From Pseudomonadota bacterium (GTDB lineage Bacteria > Desulfobacterota > Desulfarculia > Desulfarculales > Desulfarculaceae): a DNA stretch of 64,000 bases. The stretch covers positions 53,497 to 117,496 of the forward strand of contig JAHIND010000031.1 in the NCBI GenBank assembly GCA_018896025.1, in the 5' to 3' direction. This document shows positions 42,890-51,406 of this stretch, in pieces (positions within the stretch are counted from its first letter, which is position 1; each line of letters begins with the position of its first letter). Position numbers and translations under genes: made by a program. The notes below the pieces were generated by a model. It was not told the origin of the DNA, ran no database searches, and saw only the letters and a program-made list of their open reading frames with translations.

Positions 42890-44357
42890 GGCTAACTTCC
42901 TCCCGGCGGGCCCACAAGCCCAGGGAGCGGGCGATGTCGGCGGTGGCCTTGGCCTTGTCGTAGCGGGCGGCGGCGGCCCTTTGGCGGGCCCTGGTAAGGT
43001 CTAACTCGGCTTCCAGATAGCGGGTGACCGTGGCCGCCCCGCCGTCGAACTGGCGCTGCACCAGGGTCAGCGACTGGTCGGCGCTGGCCAGGCTGGCCTG
43101 ACTCACCCGGCAGCGGGCCTGGGCGGCGGTAAGGTTCAAGTAAGCGCTTTTAACTTCCAGCTGCACCTGGCGGGTGGTCTTGCGGTCCGCGGCCAGCATG
43201 CGCTCCAGACCGGCGGCGGCGGCCCGCACCTGGGCGCCGGTGCTCAGGCCGGTGAACAGGTCCCAGTTCAGCACCAACCCCGCGACCCAGTTGGTGTTTT
43301 CGCTCTCGAACTGGCCGGGGGTGGGGGCGTCCAGATACACCTTGCCCTGGGCGTCCAGGCTGGGCAGATAGCCTGCCCTGGCCTGGTCCACGGCCATGGC
43401 CGCCCGCTCCACCTGGCGGCGAGCCATTTTCAGCTCGGGCCGAAGCTCCAAGGCCAGGGCCAGGCCGTCGCGGTAGGCGGCCGGGGTCTTGGCCTGGGGC
43501 GCGTCGCCCTGCTCCAGGGCGAACTGGGAGTCCGGGTCGGCCCCCATGAGGTTGGCCAGGGCGGCCAGGGCCAGGCGGTGCTGATTTTCGGCCCGCACCC
43601 GGTCCTCCTGGGCCTGGGCCAGGCGCACTTCCAAAGACAACACATCCGCCTTGAGGACCCCGCCAGCCTCGTAGCGCAGGCGCATGGAGCGCAGCTGCGA
43701 TTCCACCGTCTTTTGGCTCTGGGCGGCTATGTCCGCGAAATCACGGGCCGCCAGGCCGTTGTAAAAGGCCTGGATCACCGAGGCCACCAGGGCGTTTTCC
43801 ACGCTCTGGCGGTCCAGGCGGCTGATCTGAAGGCCGGTGGCGGCCATGCGGCGGCTCAGGAGGTCCCGCCCGCCCCGGTAGAGGTTCCACTGGGCCTGGA
43901 GCCCGGCCTCGAAGTTCTGGAAGGTGCCGGGCTGATTGAAGTTTACGTTGTCGCCCAGGGTGCGCTGGTCGATGGTGGAAAACAGATAGGCGCTGGGCGC
44001 GTCGCCCCGCTGGTAGACGCCCTGGGCCCTAAGCACCGGCCAAAAGGCGGCCAGGGCCTGGTCCACCAAGGCCTCGGACTGGCGGATGCGGGCCAGGGCC
44101 ATGTCCTGGTCCGGGCTGTGGGCCAGGGCCAAGCCCACCGCCTGGCGCAGGCTGAGCCGGGCCGGCACCTTGGCCTCGGGCAGGGCGCCGGGCGTGGCTT
44201 TGGCCCCGGCCTCGGGCGCGGCGGCGCGCTGGGCCTTGATGGCCTCGTAGCTCTTGGGCTGGGCCGTGGCGCAGCCCAGGGCCAAGGTCAGCGACGCCAC
44301 CAGGGCGGCGGCCCACCAGGCAGCGGGACGAATTTTGCGGGACAGGCGAGAAAACAT
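42879..44357 (-). CDS. TolC-like outer-membrane efflux lipoprotein
   Basis: 492 residues from the ATG at 44357, which has AGGCGG 4-9 bases upstream and begins a good lipoprotein signal (lipobox LALGC). An ATG at 44399 would add 14 residues before that signal. Two internally repeated outer-membrane-efflux domains are visible (for example QAVGLALAHSPDQDMALARIRQSEALVDQALAAFWP, then DGLALALELRPELKMARRQVERAAMAVDQARAGYLPSL). It is the first gene of the tripartite operon; most RND operons place it last. Confidence 0.92.
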   Translation of the reverse strand: MFSRLSRKIRPAAWWAAALVASLTLALGCATAQPKSYEAIKAQRAAAPEAGAKATPGALPEAKVPARLSLRQAVGLALAHSPDQDMALARIRQSEALVDQALAAFWPVLRAQGVYQRGDAPSAYLFSTIDQRTLGDNVNFNQPGTFQNFEAGLQAQWNLYRGGRDLLSRRMAATGLQISRLDRQSVENALVASVIQAFYNGLAARDFADIAAQSQKTVESQLRSMRLRYEAGGVLKADVLSLEVRLAQAQEDRVRAENQHRLALAALANLMGADPDSQFALEQGDAPQAKTPAAYRDGLALALELRPELKMARRQVERAAMAVDQARAGYLPSLDAQGKVYLDAPTPGQFESENTNWVAGLVLNWDLFTGLSTGAQVRAAAAGLERMLAADRKTTRQVQLEVKSAYLNLTAAQARCRVSQASLASADQSLTLVQRQFDGGAATVTRYLEAELDLTRARQRAAAARYDKAKATADIARSLGLWARREEVSHAR

Positions 44358-44709
44358 TGACCGCCTAACAATTATTGAAATATTAAGGAGCAACGGCACT
44401 CTCTATTGTGCGCAAATAGTCGGCAGGTTTCAACAGAGGCTTGGCCTCCAGGGGGCGAAACCGGGCGATTCCCGCCTTATTTTCTTGTGTGGAATTCTCC
44501 TTTGGAGTAAGCTCCTTTGTCAATCAGTCAACTACTATAGCTTATATCGATGATGGTTGAAGCCAGGGGCGACGAAGAGCCAACAGCTTGAGAGAAAAAT
44601 CCCCTGGTTTTTGTGCGCGTTCTCACAAAAGCCTTTCCGCTCCCGGGCCTGATGCGCGGCCCGCTGGGGGGCGAAAAGGATCAAACCAGCAACGAGGGAG
44701 ACCGGCCAG
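44358..44709. other. Divergent promoter region (352 bases)
   Basis: It lies between the efflux operon (minus) and the formate dehydrogenase operon (plus) and is noticeably more AT-rich than its surroundings at 44358-44560. On the plus strand TTGTCA at 44518-44523 followed by CTTATA after 18 bases is a candidate promoter for the formate genes, below strong confidence. No operator was recognised apart from the hairpin at 44563-44612. Confidence 0.5.
44563..44612 (+). terminator. Hairpin with U-run in the formate operon leader
   Basis: A 7-bp stem (CCAGGGG 44563-44569 with CCCCTGG 44601-44607) is followed at once by five T (44608-44612), 97 bases before the first start codon. With a 31-base loop it is a weak terminator; it could act as an attenuator in the leader. 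Confidence 0.35.
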
Positions 44710-46755
44710 ATGATCATAGAAGCCTTGGCACTGGGTGGATTGGGATGCCTAGCGGCCATGGGTTTGGGCGTAGCGGCCAAGATGTTCTACGTGGAAGTAG
44801 ACCCTCTGGTGGCCGCCATCGAGGAGGCTCTGCCCGGGGCCAACTGCGGAGGCTGCGGCTATGCCGGTTGCGCCACCGCCGCCGGACAGATTGCCAAGGG
44901 CACCATGGCCCCCAACGGCTGCGTGGGCGGCGGTCCCTCGGTGGCCGTGGCCGTGGCCGCCATCCTGGGGGTCAGCGTCTCGGAGACCGAACCCCAGATC
45001 GCCCAGGTGGGCTGCCGCTATCCCCTGCAACGGGCCGACCTCAAGTACCGCTACAGCGGCGCGGCCGACTGCCGGGCGGCCATCCTGCTGGCCGGCGGCC
45101 CCAAGGAATGCCCGGTGGGCTGCATCGGCCTGGGTTCCTGCGTGCAGGCCTGCCCCTTCGATGCCCTGAGCATCGGCCCCGACGGCCTGCCGGTGGTGGA
45201 CGAATACCGCTGCACCGGCTGCGGCACCTGTGAGCGCACCTGCCCGGTGGGCATCATGGGCCTCACCTCGGTGAGCGACCGCATTATGAACGAAATCACC
45301 GTGGAGGACTGCTCGGCCCCATGCCAGCGCCGCTGTCCCGCGGGCATCGACATCCCCCAGCAGATCAAGCGCACCGCCCTGGGCGACTATGCGGGAGCCC
45401 TGGCGGTCATCAAGGAGCGCAACCCCCTGCCGCTCATCTGCGGGCGCATCTGCCCCCACCCCTGCGAGACCGAGTGCCGCCGCAACCTGGCCGACGAGGC
45501 GGTGGCCATCAACCCGCTCAAGCGCTTCGTGGCCGACCATGAGCGCGAAAGCGGCCAACGGGTCATGCCCTACAAGGCCCCGGCCACCGGCAAGAAGGTG
45601 GCGGTCATCGGCGGCGGCGTGGAAGGCCTTTCCACCGCCTACTTCCTGGCCCGCCTGGGCCACAGCCCGGTCATCTACGAGGCCCGCGAAAAGCTGGGCG
45701 GCCTGCTGCGCACCGCCATCCCGCCCGAGCGCCTGCCGCGCGACGTGCTGGACTGGGAAATCGAAGGCATCCTGGCCATGGGCGTGGAGGCCAAGACCGG
45801 CCAGACCCTGGGCCGGGACTTCGACCTGGGCTCCTTGTACGCCGAGGGCTTCGACATGGTGGTCTTGGCCACCGGCGGCTGGGACGCGGCGCTCATGCTG
45901 GGCGACCCCGCCCACATGAAGCCGGGCATGCCCGGCCTGGAGCTGCTGCTGCCCCTGATGATCTCCTGGGCCCAGGGCCGCGAGGTGGAGCTGGGCCGGC
46001 GGGTGGTCCTGGTGGGCGGCGGCAAGCAGACCCTGGCCGCGGCCCGCGGTTGCACCCAGCGCGGGGCCAAGGAGGTCACCATCCTCTGGCCCGCGGGCGA
46101 AGACGCCACCGGCGTGCCCCCCGTAGAGTTGGAAAAGGCCCAGGAAGAGGGCATCAAGATGCGCTTCAAGGCCACGGTGATCAGCCTGGAAGGCAAAGGC
46201 GGCCGCTTGACCGGCCTCAGCTACAGCCAGCCGCCCAACGGCCACGCGGCCCGCCAGGAGACCCTGGCCGTGGACACGGTGGTGGCGGCCAGCGGGCGGG
46301 TGCCCGGCGCCATCTTCACCCCCACCTCGCCCCGCGACGAGGAGGGCAAGCTCACCGGAGACGCCTGGCTCACGGTGATGCCCTACGCCCCGCCCAGCGG
46401 CGGCCGGGGCGGCCTTTTCCAGGCCGAGGAGGCCATCAGCGACTTCCGGGCGGCGGTGGAGGCCATCGGCGCCGGACGCCGGGCGGCGGCCTCGGTTAAT
46501 CAGCTCCTGAGCGGCGAGGAAGTGGCCCCGCCCGAGGGCATGCTGGCCAAAAACGCCAAGGTGCTCACCGTGAACCAGGTCTTCAACCTGATACAAGCCC
46601 CCGAGCGCCAACCCATGCCCGTGGCCGACGAACTGGCCCTATTAAACGGCACCTCCGAGGCCGAGTTGGGACTGAGCGAACAGGCGGCGCGGGAAGAGGC
46701 CAAGCGTTGCCTCAACTGCGGACTGATTTGCTACTACCGCACCAAGTATAACTAG
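44710..46755 (+). CDS. RnfB-like ferredoxin domain fused to GltD-like NAD(P)H/FAD oxidoreductase
   Basis: 681 residues. Residues 1-25 form a membrane helix as in RnfB. The RnfB 4Fe-4S domain has ANCGGCGYAGC (Cys46, 49, 54). Two ferredoxin-type clusters follow (CIGLGSCVQACPFD and CTGCGTCERTCPVG). A GltD/NfnB-type module begins near 200 with its own Cys cluster (CSAPCQRRCPAG, CGRICPHPCETECRR). The FAD site is VAVIGGGVEGLSTAYF (about 297-312); the second nucleotide site is VVLVGGGKQTLAAARG, with KQT replacing the usual NVA. It probably shuttles electrons between formate dehydrogenase, ferredoxin and NAD(P)H. First gene of the formate operon. Confidence 0.88.
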   Translation: MIIEALALGGLGCLAAMGLGVAAKMFYVEVDPLVAAIEEALPGANCGGCGYAGCATAAGQIAKGTMAPNGCVGGGPSVAVAVAAILGVSVSETEPQIAQVGCRYPLQRADLKYRYSGAADCRAAILLAGGPKECPVGCIGLGSCVQACPFDALSIGPDGLPVVDEYRCTGCGTCERTCPVGIMGLTSVSDRIMNEITVEDCSAPCQRRCPAGIDIPQQIKRTALGDYAGALAVIKERNPLPLICGRICPHPCETECRRNLADEAVAINPLKRFVADHERESGQRVMPYKAPATGKKVAVIGGGVEGLSTAYFLARLGHSPVIYEAREKLGGLLRTAIPPERLPRDVLDWEIEGILAMGVEAKTGQTLGRDFDLGSLYAEGFDMVVLATGGWDAALMLGDPAHMKPGMPGLELLLPLMISWAQGREVELGRRVVLVGGGKQTLAAARGCTQRGAKEVTILWPAGEDATGVPPVELEKAQEEGIKMRFKATVISLEGKGGRLTGLSYSQPPNGHAARQETLAVDTVVAASGRVPGAIFTPTSPRDEEGKLTGDAWLTVMPYAPPSGGRGGLFQAEEAISDFRAAVEAIGAGRRAAASVNQLLSGEEVAPPEGMLAKNAKVLTVNQVFNLIQAPERQPMPVADELALLNGTSEAELGLSEQAAREEAKRCLNCGLICYYRTKYN

Positions 46756-46797
46756 CGGCCCCCCGCGCGGCCAAATCGACCGAGAGCGGATAGAGAC

Positions 46798-47580
46798 ATG
46801 AAGCAAAAAATAATCGAACGCGCCAAGGAGCTTTTGACCAGCGGCGAAATCGGTGGTTTCCTGGCCCTCAAGCAGGAGGGCGTGCATATCGCCCCGCACC
46901 TGTTCACCGATCCCGCCGAGTTGGACATGCTCTCCCTGGGCGACGGCCATGGCCTGGGCGACGCCCGCTACCCCCTGGTCAAGCTGCTGTACACCCTGGC
47001 CGAGCGCTTCCCCCAGGAGAGGTTCGGCATCATGGTCCGGGGTTGTGACGAGCGAGCCCTGAACCAGCTCCTCAAGGAAGACCGCTCCTGCCCCATGACG
47101 GCCGGACGGGTGATCCCGGTGGGCTTCTCCTGCCCCGAGAAGCTGGCCCAGGCCTGCGAGTGCGCCAAGCCCTGGCCCGACGCCCTGGTGGCCGGGGAAA
47201 AAACCAAAGCCTTCCCTCCGCCCGAGGCGGACATGGCCGACCTCATGACCGAGCTGCAGCAGTGGTTCGGCGAGGCGGACCGCTGCCTCAAGTGCCTGGG
47301 CTGCAAGAACTCCTGTCCGGTGTGCGTGTGCCACGAGTGCACCCTGGAGGAGGAGGCCATGCTGCCCCAGCGCCAACTGCCGCCCACGCCCAACTTCCTG
47401 TTCACCCGCGCGGTGCACATGGTGGACCGTTGCGTGTACTGCGGCCTGTGCGAGGCGGCCTGCCCGGCGGGCATACCCTTGAAAAAACTTTACCGCCTGG
47501 TGGCTCAGCTGGTGGGTCAGGGCATCCCCTTGGTGGGGGCGGCCCCCCGGCCCCAGCCCCAACCGGCGGCCCAACTTTAG
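46798..47580 (+). CDS. Iron-sulfur electron-transfer subunit (FdhB/FrhB-like) of formate dehydrogenase
   Basis: 260 residues. The N-terminal ~145 residues resemble the FrhB/FdhB N-terminal domain (FGIMVRGCDERALNQLLKED). A Cys-rich cluster from about residue 163 (CLKCLGCKNSCPVCVCHEC) and a second ferredoxin motif from about 212 (CVYCGLCEAACPAGIP) should bind two 4Fe-4S clusters. A proline-rich tail ends the protein. It lies 42 bases after the RnfB-GltD fusion and 33 bases before the catalytic subunit, so it is expected to pass electrons between them. Confidence 0.85.
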   Translation: MKQKIIERAKELLTSGEIGGFLALKQEGVHIAPHLFTDPAELDMLSLGDGHGLGDARYPLVKLLYTLAERFPQERFGIMVRGCDERALNQLLKEDRSCPMTAGRVIPVGFSCPEKLAQACECAKPWPDALVAGEKTKAFPPPEADMADLMTELQQWFGEADRCLKCLGCKNSCPVCVCHECTLEEEAMLPQRQLPPTPNFLFTRAVHMVDRCVYCGLCEAACPAGIPLKKLYRLVAQLVGQGIPLVGAAPRPQPQPAAQL

Positions 47581-47613
47581 CAGACGCTCCTCTAGCCTGA
47601 GAGAGACGGGATC

Positions 47614-49653
47614 ATGGATTACAAAAGCACCTTGTCCGTTTGCCCCTACTGCGGCTGCGGGTGCAGTTTCTATCTGGAAACCATCGACGGAAAACTGGTG
47701 GGCACCAAGCCCTCGGCCACCAGCCCGGTGAACAACGGCAAGCTGTGCGTCAAGGGCTGGAAGGTGCACGAGTTCGTGCAGAGCCCCCGGCGGCTAACCA
47801 ACCCCCTGCTCCGCAAGAACGGCGAGTTGGTGGAGGTTTCCTGGGACGAGGCCCTGGACTACGTGGCCGCGGGGCTCAAGCAGATCAAGGCCGACCACGG
47901 CCCGGACTCCATCGCCTTTTTGGCCTCGGCCAAGATAACCAACGAGGACAACTACGTCCTGCAAAAATTCGCCCGCGCGGGGGTCGGCACCAACAACGTC
48001 GATCACTGCGCACGTCTCTGACACAGCTCCACGGTGGCCGGTCTGGCCGCCGCCTTCGGGTCCGGAGCAATGACCAATTCCATCGAGGAGCTGGCGGGTG
48101 CCGACACCATCTTTGTGATCGGCTCCAACACCACCGCCGCCCACCCCTTGGTGGCCGACCGGCTCTACCGGGCCAAGAAGAACGGGGCCACCATCATCGT
48201 GGCCGACCCCCGCAAGATTCAGCTGGCCCTGACCGCCGATCTCTACGTGAGCCAGGCCCTGGGCTCCGACGCCGCCCTTATCAACGGCATAGCCCACATC
48301 ATCATCAAAGAGGGCTGGCAGAACCAACAGTTCATCGACGACAACACCGAGGGCTACGAGCAGTTCAAGGCCCTGGTGGAGGGCTACACCCCCGAGCGCA
48401 CCACCGAGCTCACCGGCGTTTCCAAGGAAGACCTCTACTTCATCGCCGAAAAGTACGCCAAGGCTCCGGCGGGATCCATCGTCTACTGCATGGGCATCAC
48501 CCAGCACACCTCGGGCGTGGACAACGTGAAGAGCCTGGCCAACCTGGCCATGCTCACCGGCCAGATCGGCCGAGAGTCCACCGGGGTGAACCCCCTGCGC
48601 GGCCAGAACAACGTGCAGGGCGCCTGCGACATGGGCGGCCTGCCCGACGTGTACCCCGGCTACCAAAAGGTGGACGTGCCCGAGATTCAGGCCAAGTTCG
48701 CCAAGGCCTGGGGGGCGGAGCTCAGCCCCAAGGCGGGGCTGAAGATCCCGGACATGCTCACCGGCCTGAACGACGGTTCGGTGAAGGCCCTGTTCGTGGT
48801 GGGCGAGAACCCCATGATGAGCGACCCGGACCAGCACCATGTGGAGCAGGCGCTCAAAAAGGCCGAGCTGCTGGTGGTCCAGGACATCTTCGACCACCAG
48901 ACCGCCCAACTGGCCCACGTGGTCTTGCCCGGTGCCTCCTACGCCGAGAAGGACGGCACCTTCAGCAACACCGAGCGCCGGGTGCAGCGCCTGCACAAGG
49001 CGGTGGAGCCGGTGGGCAACTCCAAGGCCGACTGGGAGATCACCCAGGAGATCAGCAACCGCTTCGGCTACCCCATGAACTACGCCTCCCCGGCCGAGAT
49101 CATGGAGGAGATCGCCACGGTGACCCCCCAGTACGGCGGCATCAGCTTCGCGCGCCTGGAGGGCGAAGGGCTCCTGTGGCCCTGCCCCAACCAGGACCAC
49201 CCCGGCACCAAGTTCCTGCACGCCGGGGGCAAGTTCGCCCGGGGCAAGGGCCTGTTCCACGCCATCGAGTGGCGCGCCCCGGCCGAGGTGGTGGACGAGG
49301 AGTACCCCCTGTGGCTGACCACCGGGCGGGCCCACGTGCACTATCACACCGGCACCATGACCCGCAACTCCCCTTCCCTGCACGCCCTGATGCCCGAAGG
49401 CTTCGCCGAGATCAACCCGGTGGAGGCCGAGCGGTTGGGGGTCGGCGAGGGCGAGATGCTCCAGCTCACCACCCGGCGCGGCACCATCCAGGCCAAGGCC
49501 ATGATCACCGAGCGGGTGCGCCCAGGCATGGTCTTTGTACCTTTCCACTTCATGGAGGCCTGCGCCAACGTGCTCACCAATCCGGCCTCGGACCCGGTGT
49601 GCAAGATCCCCGAGTTCAAGGTCTGCGCGGTGAAGCTGGACAAGGCGGCATAG
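47614..49653 (+). CDS. fdhA: Selenocysteine-containing formate dehydrogenase catalytic subunit
   Basis: 679 residues when the in-frame TGA at 48019-48021 is read as selenocysteine 136. The context DHCARL-U-HSSTVAGL is the classic Sec site of molybdopterin formate dehydrogenases, and family similarity continues without a break after the TGA (GSGAMTNSIEEL). The N-terminal 4Fe-4S site is C10-x2-C13-x3-C17 with Cys45. The protein ends with a molydopterin-dinucleotide-binding domain (LTTGRAHVHYHTGTMTRNS). It oxidises formate or reduces CO2 at a Mo/W-bis-MGD centre. No twin-arginine signal is present, so it is cytoplasmic. Automated callers would split it into 47614-48021 and 48034-49653. Confidence 0.96.
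48019..48051 (+). promoter_or_regulatory. UGA selenocysteine codon and SECIS-like hairpin
   Basis: The TGA is followed after 11 bases by a 7-bp stem (GGTGGCC 48033-48039 with GGCCGCC 48045-48051, one G-U) with a GGTCT apical loop (48040-48044). The spacing and GGUCU loop match the bacterial SECIS element bound by SelB, as in E. coli fdhF. Confidence 0.93.
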
Positions 49654-49746
49654 GTGAAGCGCCTGCTGGACCGCTGGTGGTGGCTGTTGGTGCTGGCCGC
49701 CCTGGTGGCCGGCTGGACCAGCGGGATAATGCCCCTGCCGGTTTGA
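49654..49746 (+). CDS. 30-residue single-helix membrane peptide after fdhA
   Basis: GTG 49654 immediately follows the fdhA stop codon, with AAGGCGG 5 bases upstream. The 30 residues start MKRLLDRWWWLLVL, continue as one hydrophobic helix and end TSGIMPLPV before TGA. The basic N-terminus and Trp-rich interface suggest an N-in membrane peptide. It lies just before the operon terminator and could anchor or regulate the formate dehydrogenase. Not recognised as a known family; very short, so the call is tentative. Confidence 0.5.
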   Translation: MKRLLDRWWWLLVLAALVAGWTSGIMPLPV

Positions 49747-49806
49747 GTGTCCAGCCTCTGCGGGGTGCCGGGCGCGACCCCCTGAGACGACCAAGCGAAT
49801 AAAAGA

Positions 49807-49841
49807 CCCCGGCCGGAGGATAACCTCCAGCCGGGGTTTTT
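49807..49841 (+). terminator. Intrinsic terminator of the formate dehydrogenase operon (bidirectional)
   Basis: CCCCGGC (49807-49813) and GCCGGGG (49830-49836) form the outer stem, GGAGG and CCTCC the inner one, with an ATAA loop and five T at 49837-49841. The opposite strand has UCUUUU after the stem, so it can also end the minus-strand tct operon. Confidence 0.9.
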
Positions 49842-49881
49842 CATGCCTGTTTCCGAGGCTGGCTGCCCCGGCGGCTCGCGT

Positions 49882-50868
49882 TTACTTCTTCTTCTTCAGC
49901 TCGGCCAGCAGGCCCTCCAGGTAAACCTGGCGCTCCTTGAACATCTTGATGACCTGGTCGCGGGTCATGACCTTCTCGGGACTTCCCGAGGCCTTCATCT
50001 TGGCCTTGACCTTCTTGTCGTTGAACATCTTGGGGAAGACCTCGGCCAGCTTGGCGATCACCGCCGGAGGCGCGCCCTTGGGCAGCACCACGCCGCGGTA
50101 GTTCACGCTGGAGTTGTCCACATCGATGCCTTCCTCCTTGAGGGTGGGCACCTTGGGCAGGAACTCGTGGCGCTCCAGGTCGGCGATGGCCAATATCTTC
50201 AGCCGGTCCTGGTTGCGGAAGGCGTCGGACAGGTTGTTGAAGCCCGCCTTCACCTTGCCCGAGATCACCGACTGCATAGCCGGCACGCCGCCCTTTTCGG
50301 GGATGTAGGTCAGCTTGATGCCCGCGGCCTTCATCAGCTGCAAGGCGGCGATATGGTGGCCCACATACATGCCCGCGCCGGACACGGTGATCTTGCCGGG
50401 GTTCTGCTTGGCGTAGGCCACCAGATCCTTGACGTTGTTGAAGGGGCTGTCCTTGGGCACGATGAGCACCGCGGGGTCGGCCCCCCAGTTGCCCACCGGC
50501 TCAAAGGTGTTGATGTCGTACTTGGTGGGGTAGACGATGCTCTGGGCGATGAAGTGGGGCACGTTGTAGGTGGCCAGAGTGTAGCCGTCCTTGGAGCCCT
50601 TCTGCACGAACCAGTTCCAGCCCACCTGGCCGCCCGCGCCGGGCTTGTTGATGATCACGATGGGCTGACCCAGGTACTTGTCATCGCCGGCCATCATGGT
50701 GACCAGCCGGGCCTGGAAGTCGGTGGCCCCGCCCGGCGAGTAGGTTACGATCATGCTGACGGGCTTGTCCGGGTAACCCTCGGCCATGGCCGGGACGGAG
50801 CAAGCCAGCAGCATGGTGACCGCCAAGGCCACCAATGCGAAACGGGTGAACAATTTATTACCCTTCAT
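49882..50868 (-). CDS. tctC: Tripartite tricarboxylate transporter substrate-binding protein (TctC)
   Basis: 328 residues. The signal peptide (FALVALAVTMLLACSVPAMA) is followed by the TctC motifs YPDKPVSMIVTYSPGGATDFQAR and VINKPGAGGQVGWNWF. Length and motifs fit the Bug/TctC family of periplasmic carboxylate receptors. The cargo is probably a di-, tri- or aromatic carboxylate. It is the last gene of the CoA-ligase/tctAB operon, 97 bases after tctB, and ends before the bidirectional terminator. Confidence 0.93.
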   Translation of the reverse strand: MKGNKLFTRFALVALAVTMLLACSVPAMAEGYPDKPVSMIVTYSPGGATDFQARLVTMMAGDDKYLGQPIVIINKPGAGGQVGWNWFVQKGSKDGYTLATYNVPHFIAQSIVYPTKYDINTFEPVGNWGADPAVLIVPKDSPFNNVKDLVAYAKQNPGKITVSGAGMYVGHHIAALQLMKAAGIKLTYIPEKGGVPAMQSVISGKVKAGFNNLSDAFRNQDRLKILAIADLERHEFLPKVPTLKEEGIDVDNSSVNYRGVVLPKGAPPAVIAKLAEVFPKMFNDKKVKAKMKASGSPEKVMTRDQVIKMFKERQVYLEGLLAELKKKK

Positions 50869-50965
50869 ACCTATCCTCCTGGAGAATTTGGTTGTGGCCG
50901 CCGGGCTCGTACGCTGCCCACGCGGCGGCCCAAAACTACCTCTCTCCTACCTCCCTGCCGGCCCG

Positions 50966-51406
50966 TCAGATCAGAAGGCCACGCGGGGTTTGCACCTCCA
51001 ACAGTACGCTGAACAATATGAAAAGAATCGCCGTGAAGATTACCGAGCCCAGCACCCAGGAGACGGTCTGCTTAACGGTGAGGCGCTTGAATCCCATGAT
51101 GCACACCACCGTCATGAAGAACAGGAAGGATGCCAGGTAGAAGCCCACCACCTCCAACAGGGCCAGATAAACGATGATGATAACGAAAAGGCCGCCCACT
51201 CTGATCCAGGGGAAGGGCGACTGCTTGGCCTGGGGCTTGGGGAACAACAGGTGCTGCAGCAACATCAAGGCCGAAAGAGCTCCCATGGTGATGATGATGG
51301 TGCGGGGGAATGCCGCCGCACGGGGTTCCTCGATGTGACCCAGGGTGGCATAGAGCACCGCCGACATGACCAAACAGACCAGGCCGACTATGGCGTCGCG
51401 ATTCAT
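50966..51406 (-). CDS. tctB: Tripartite tricarboxylate transporter small subunit (TctB)
   Basis: 146 residues from ATG 51406 in an ATGA overlap with the tctA stop. A longer open frame upstream is the tctA gene in another frame. Four hydrophobic segments (about 3-22, 35-54, 68-90 and 113-135) fit TctB. Typical ends are MNRDAIVGLVCLVMSAVLY and VLGSVIFTAILFILFSVLL. It is the small membrane component of the TTT importer. Confidence 0.88.
   Translation of the reverse strand: MNRDAIVGLVCLVMSAVLYATLGHIEEPRAAAFPRTIIITMGALSALMLLQHLLFPKPQAKQSPFPWIRVGGLFVIIIVYLALLEVVGFYLASFLFFMTVVCIMGFKRLTVKQTVSWVLGSVIFTAILFILFSVLLEVQTPRGLLI

Noticed and set aside
47614..49653. fdhA as a frameshifted pseudogene or two genes split at an internal TGA
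   Set aside because: The reading frame does not change at the TGA, the CARL-U-HSSTVAGL context is the family selenocysteine site, and a GGUCU-loop hairpin follows at the right distance.
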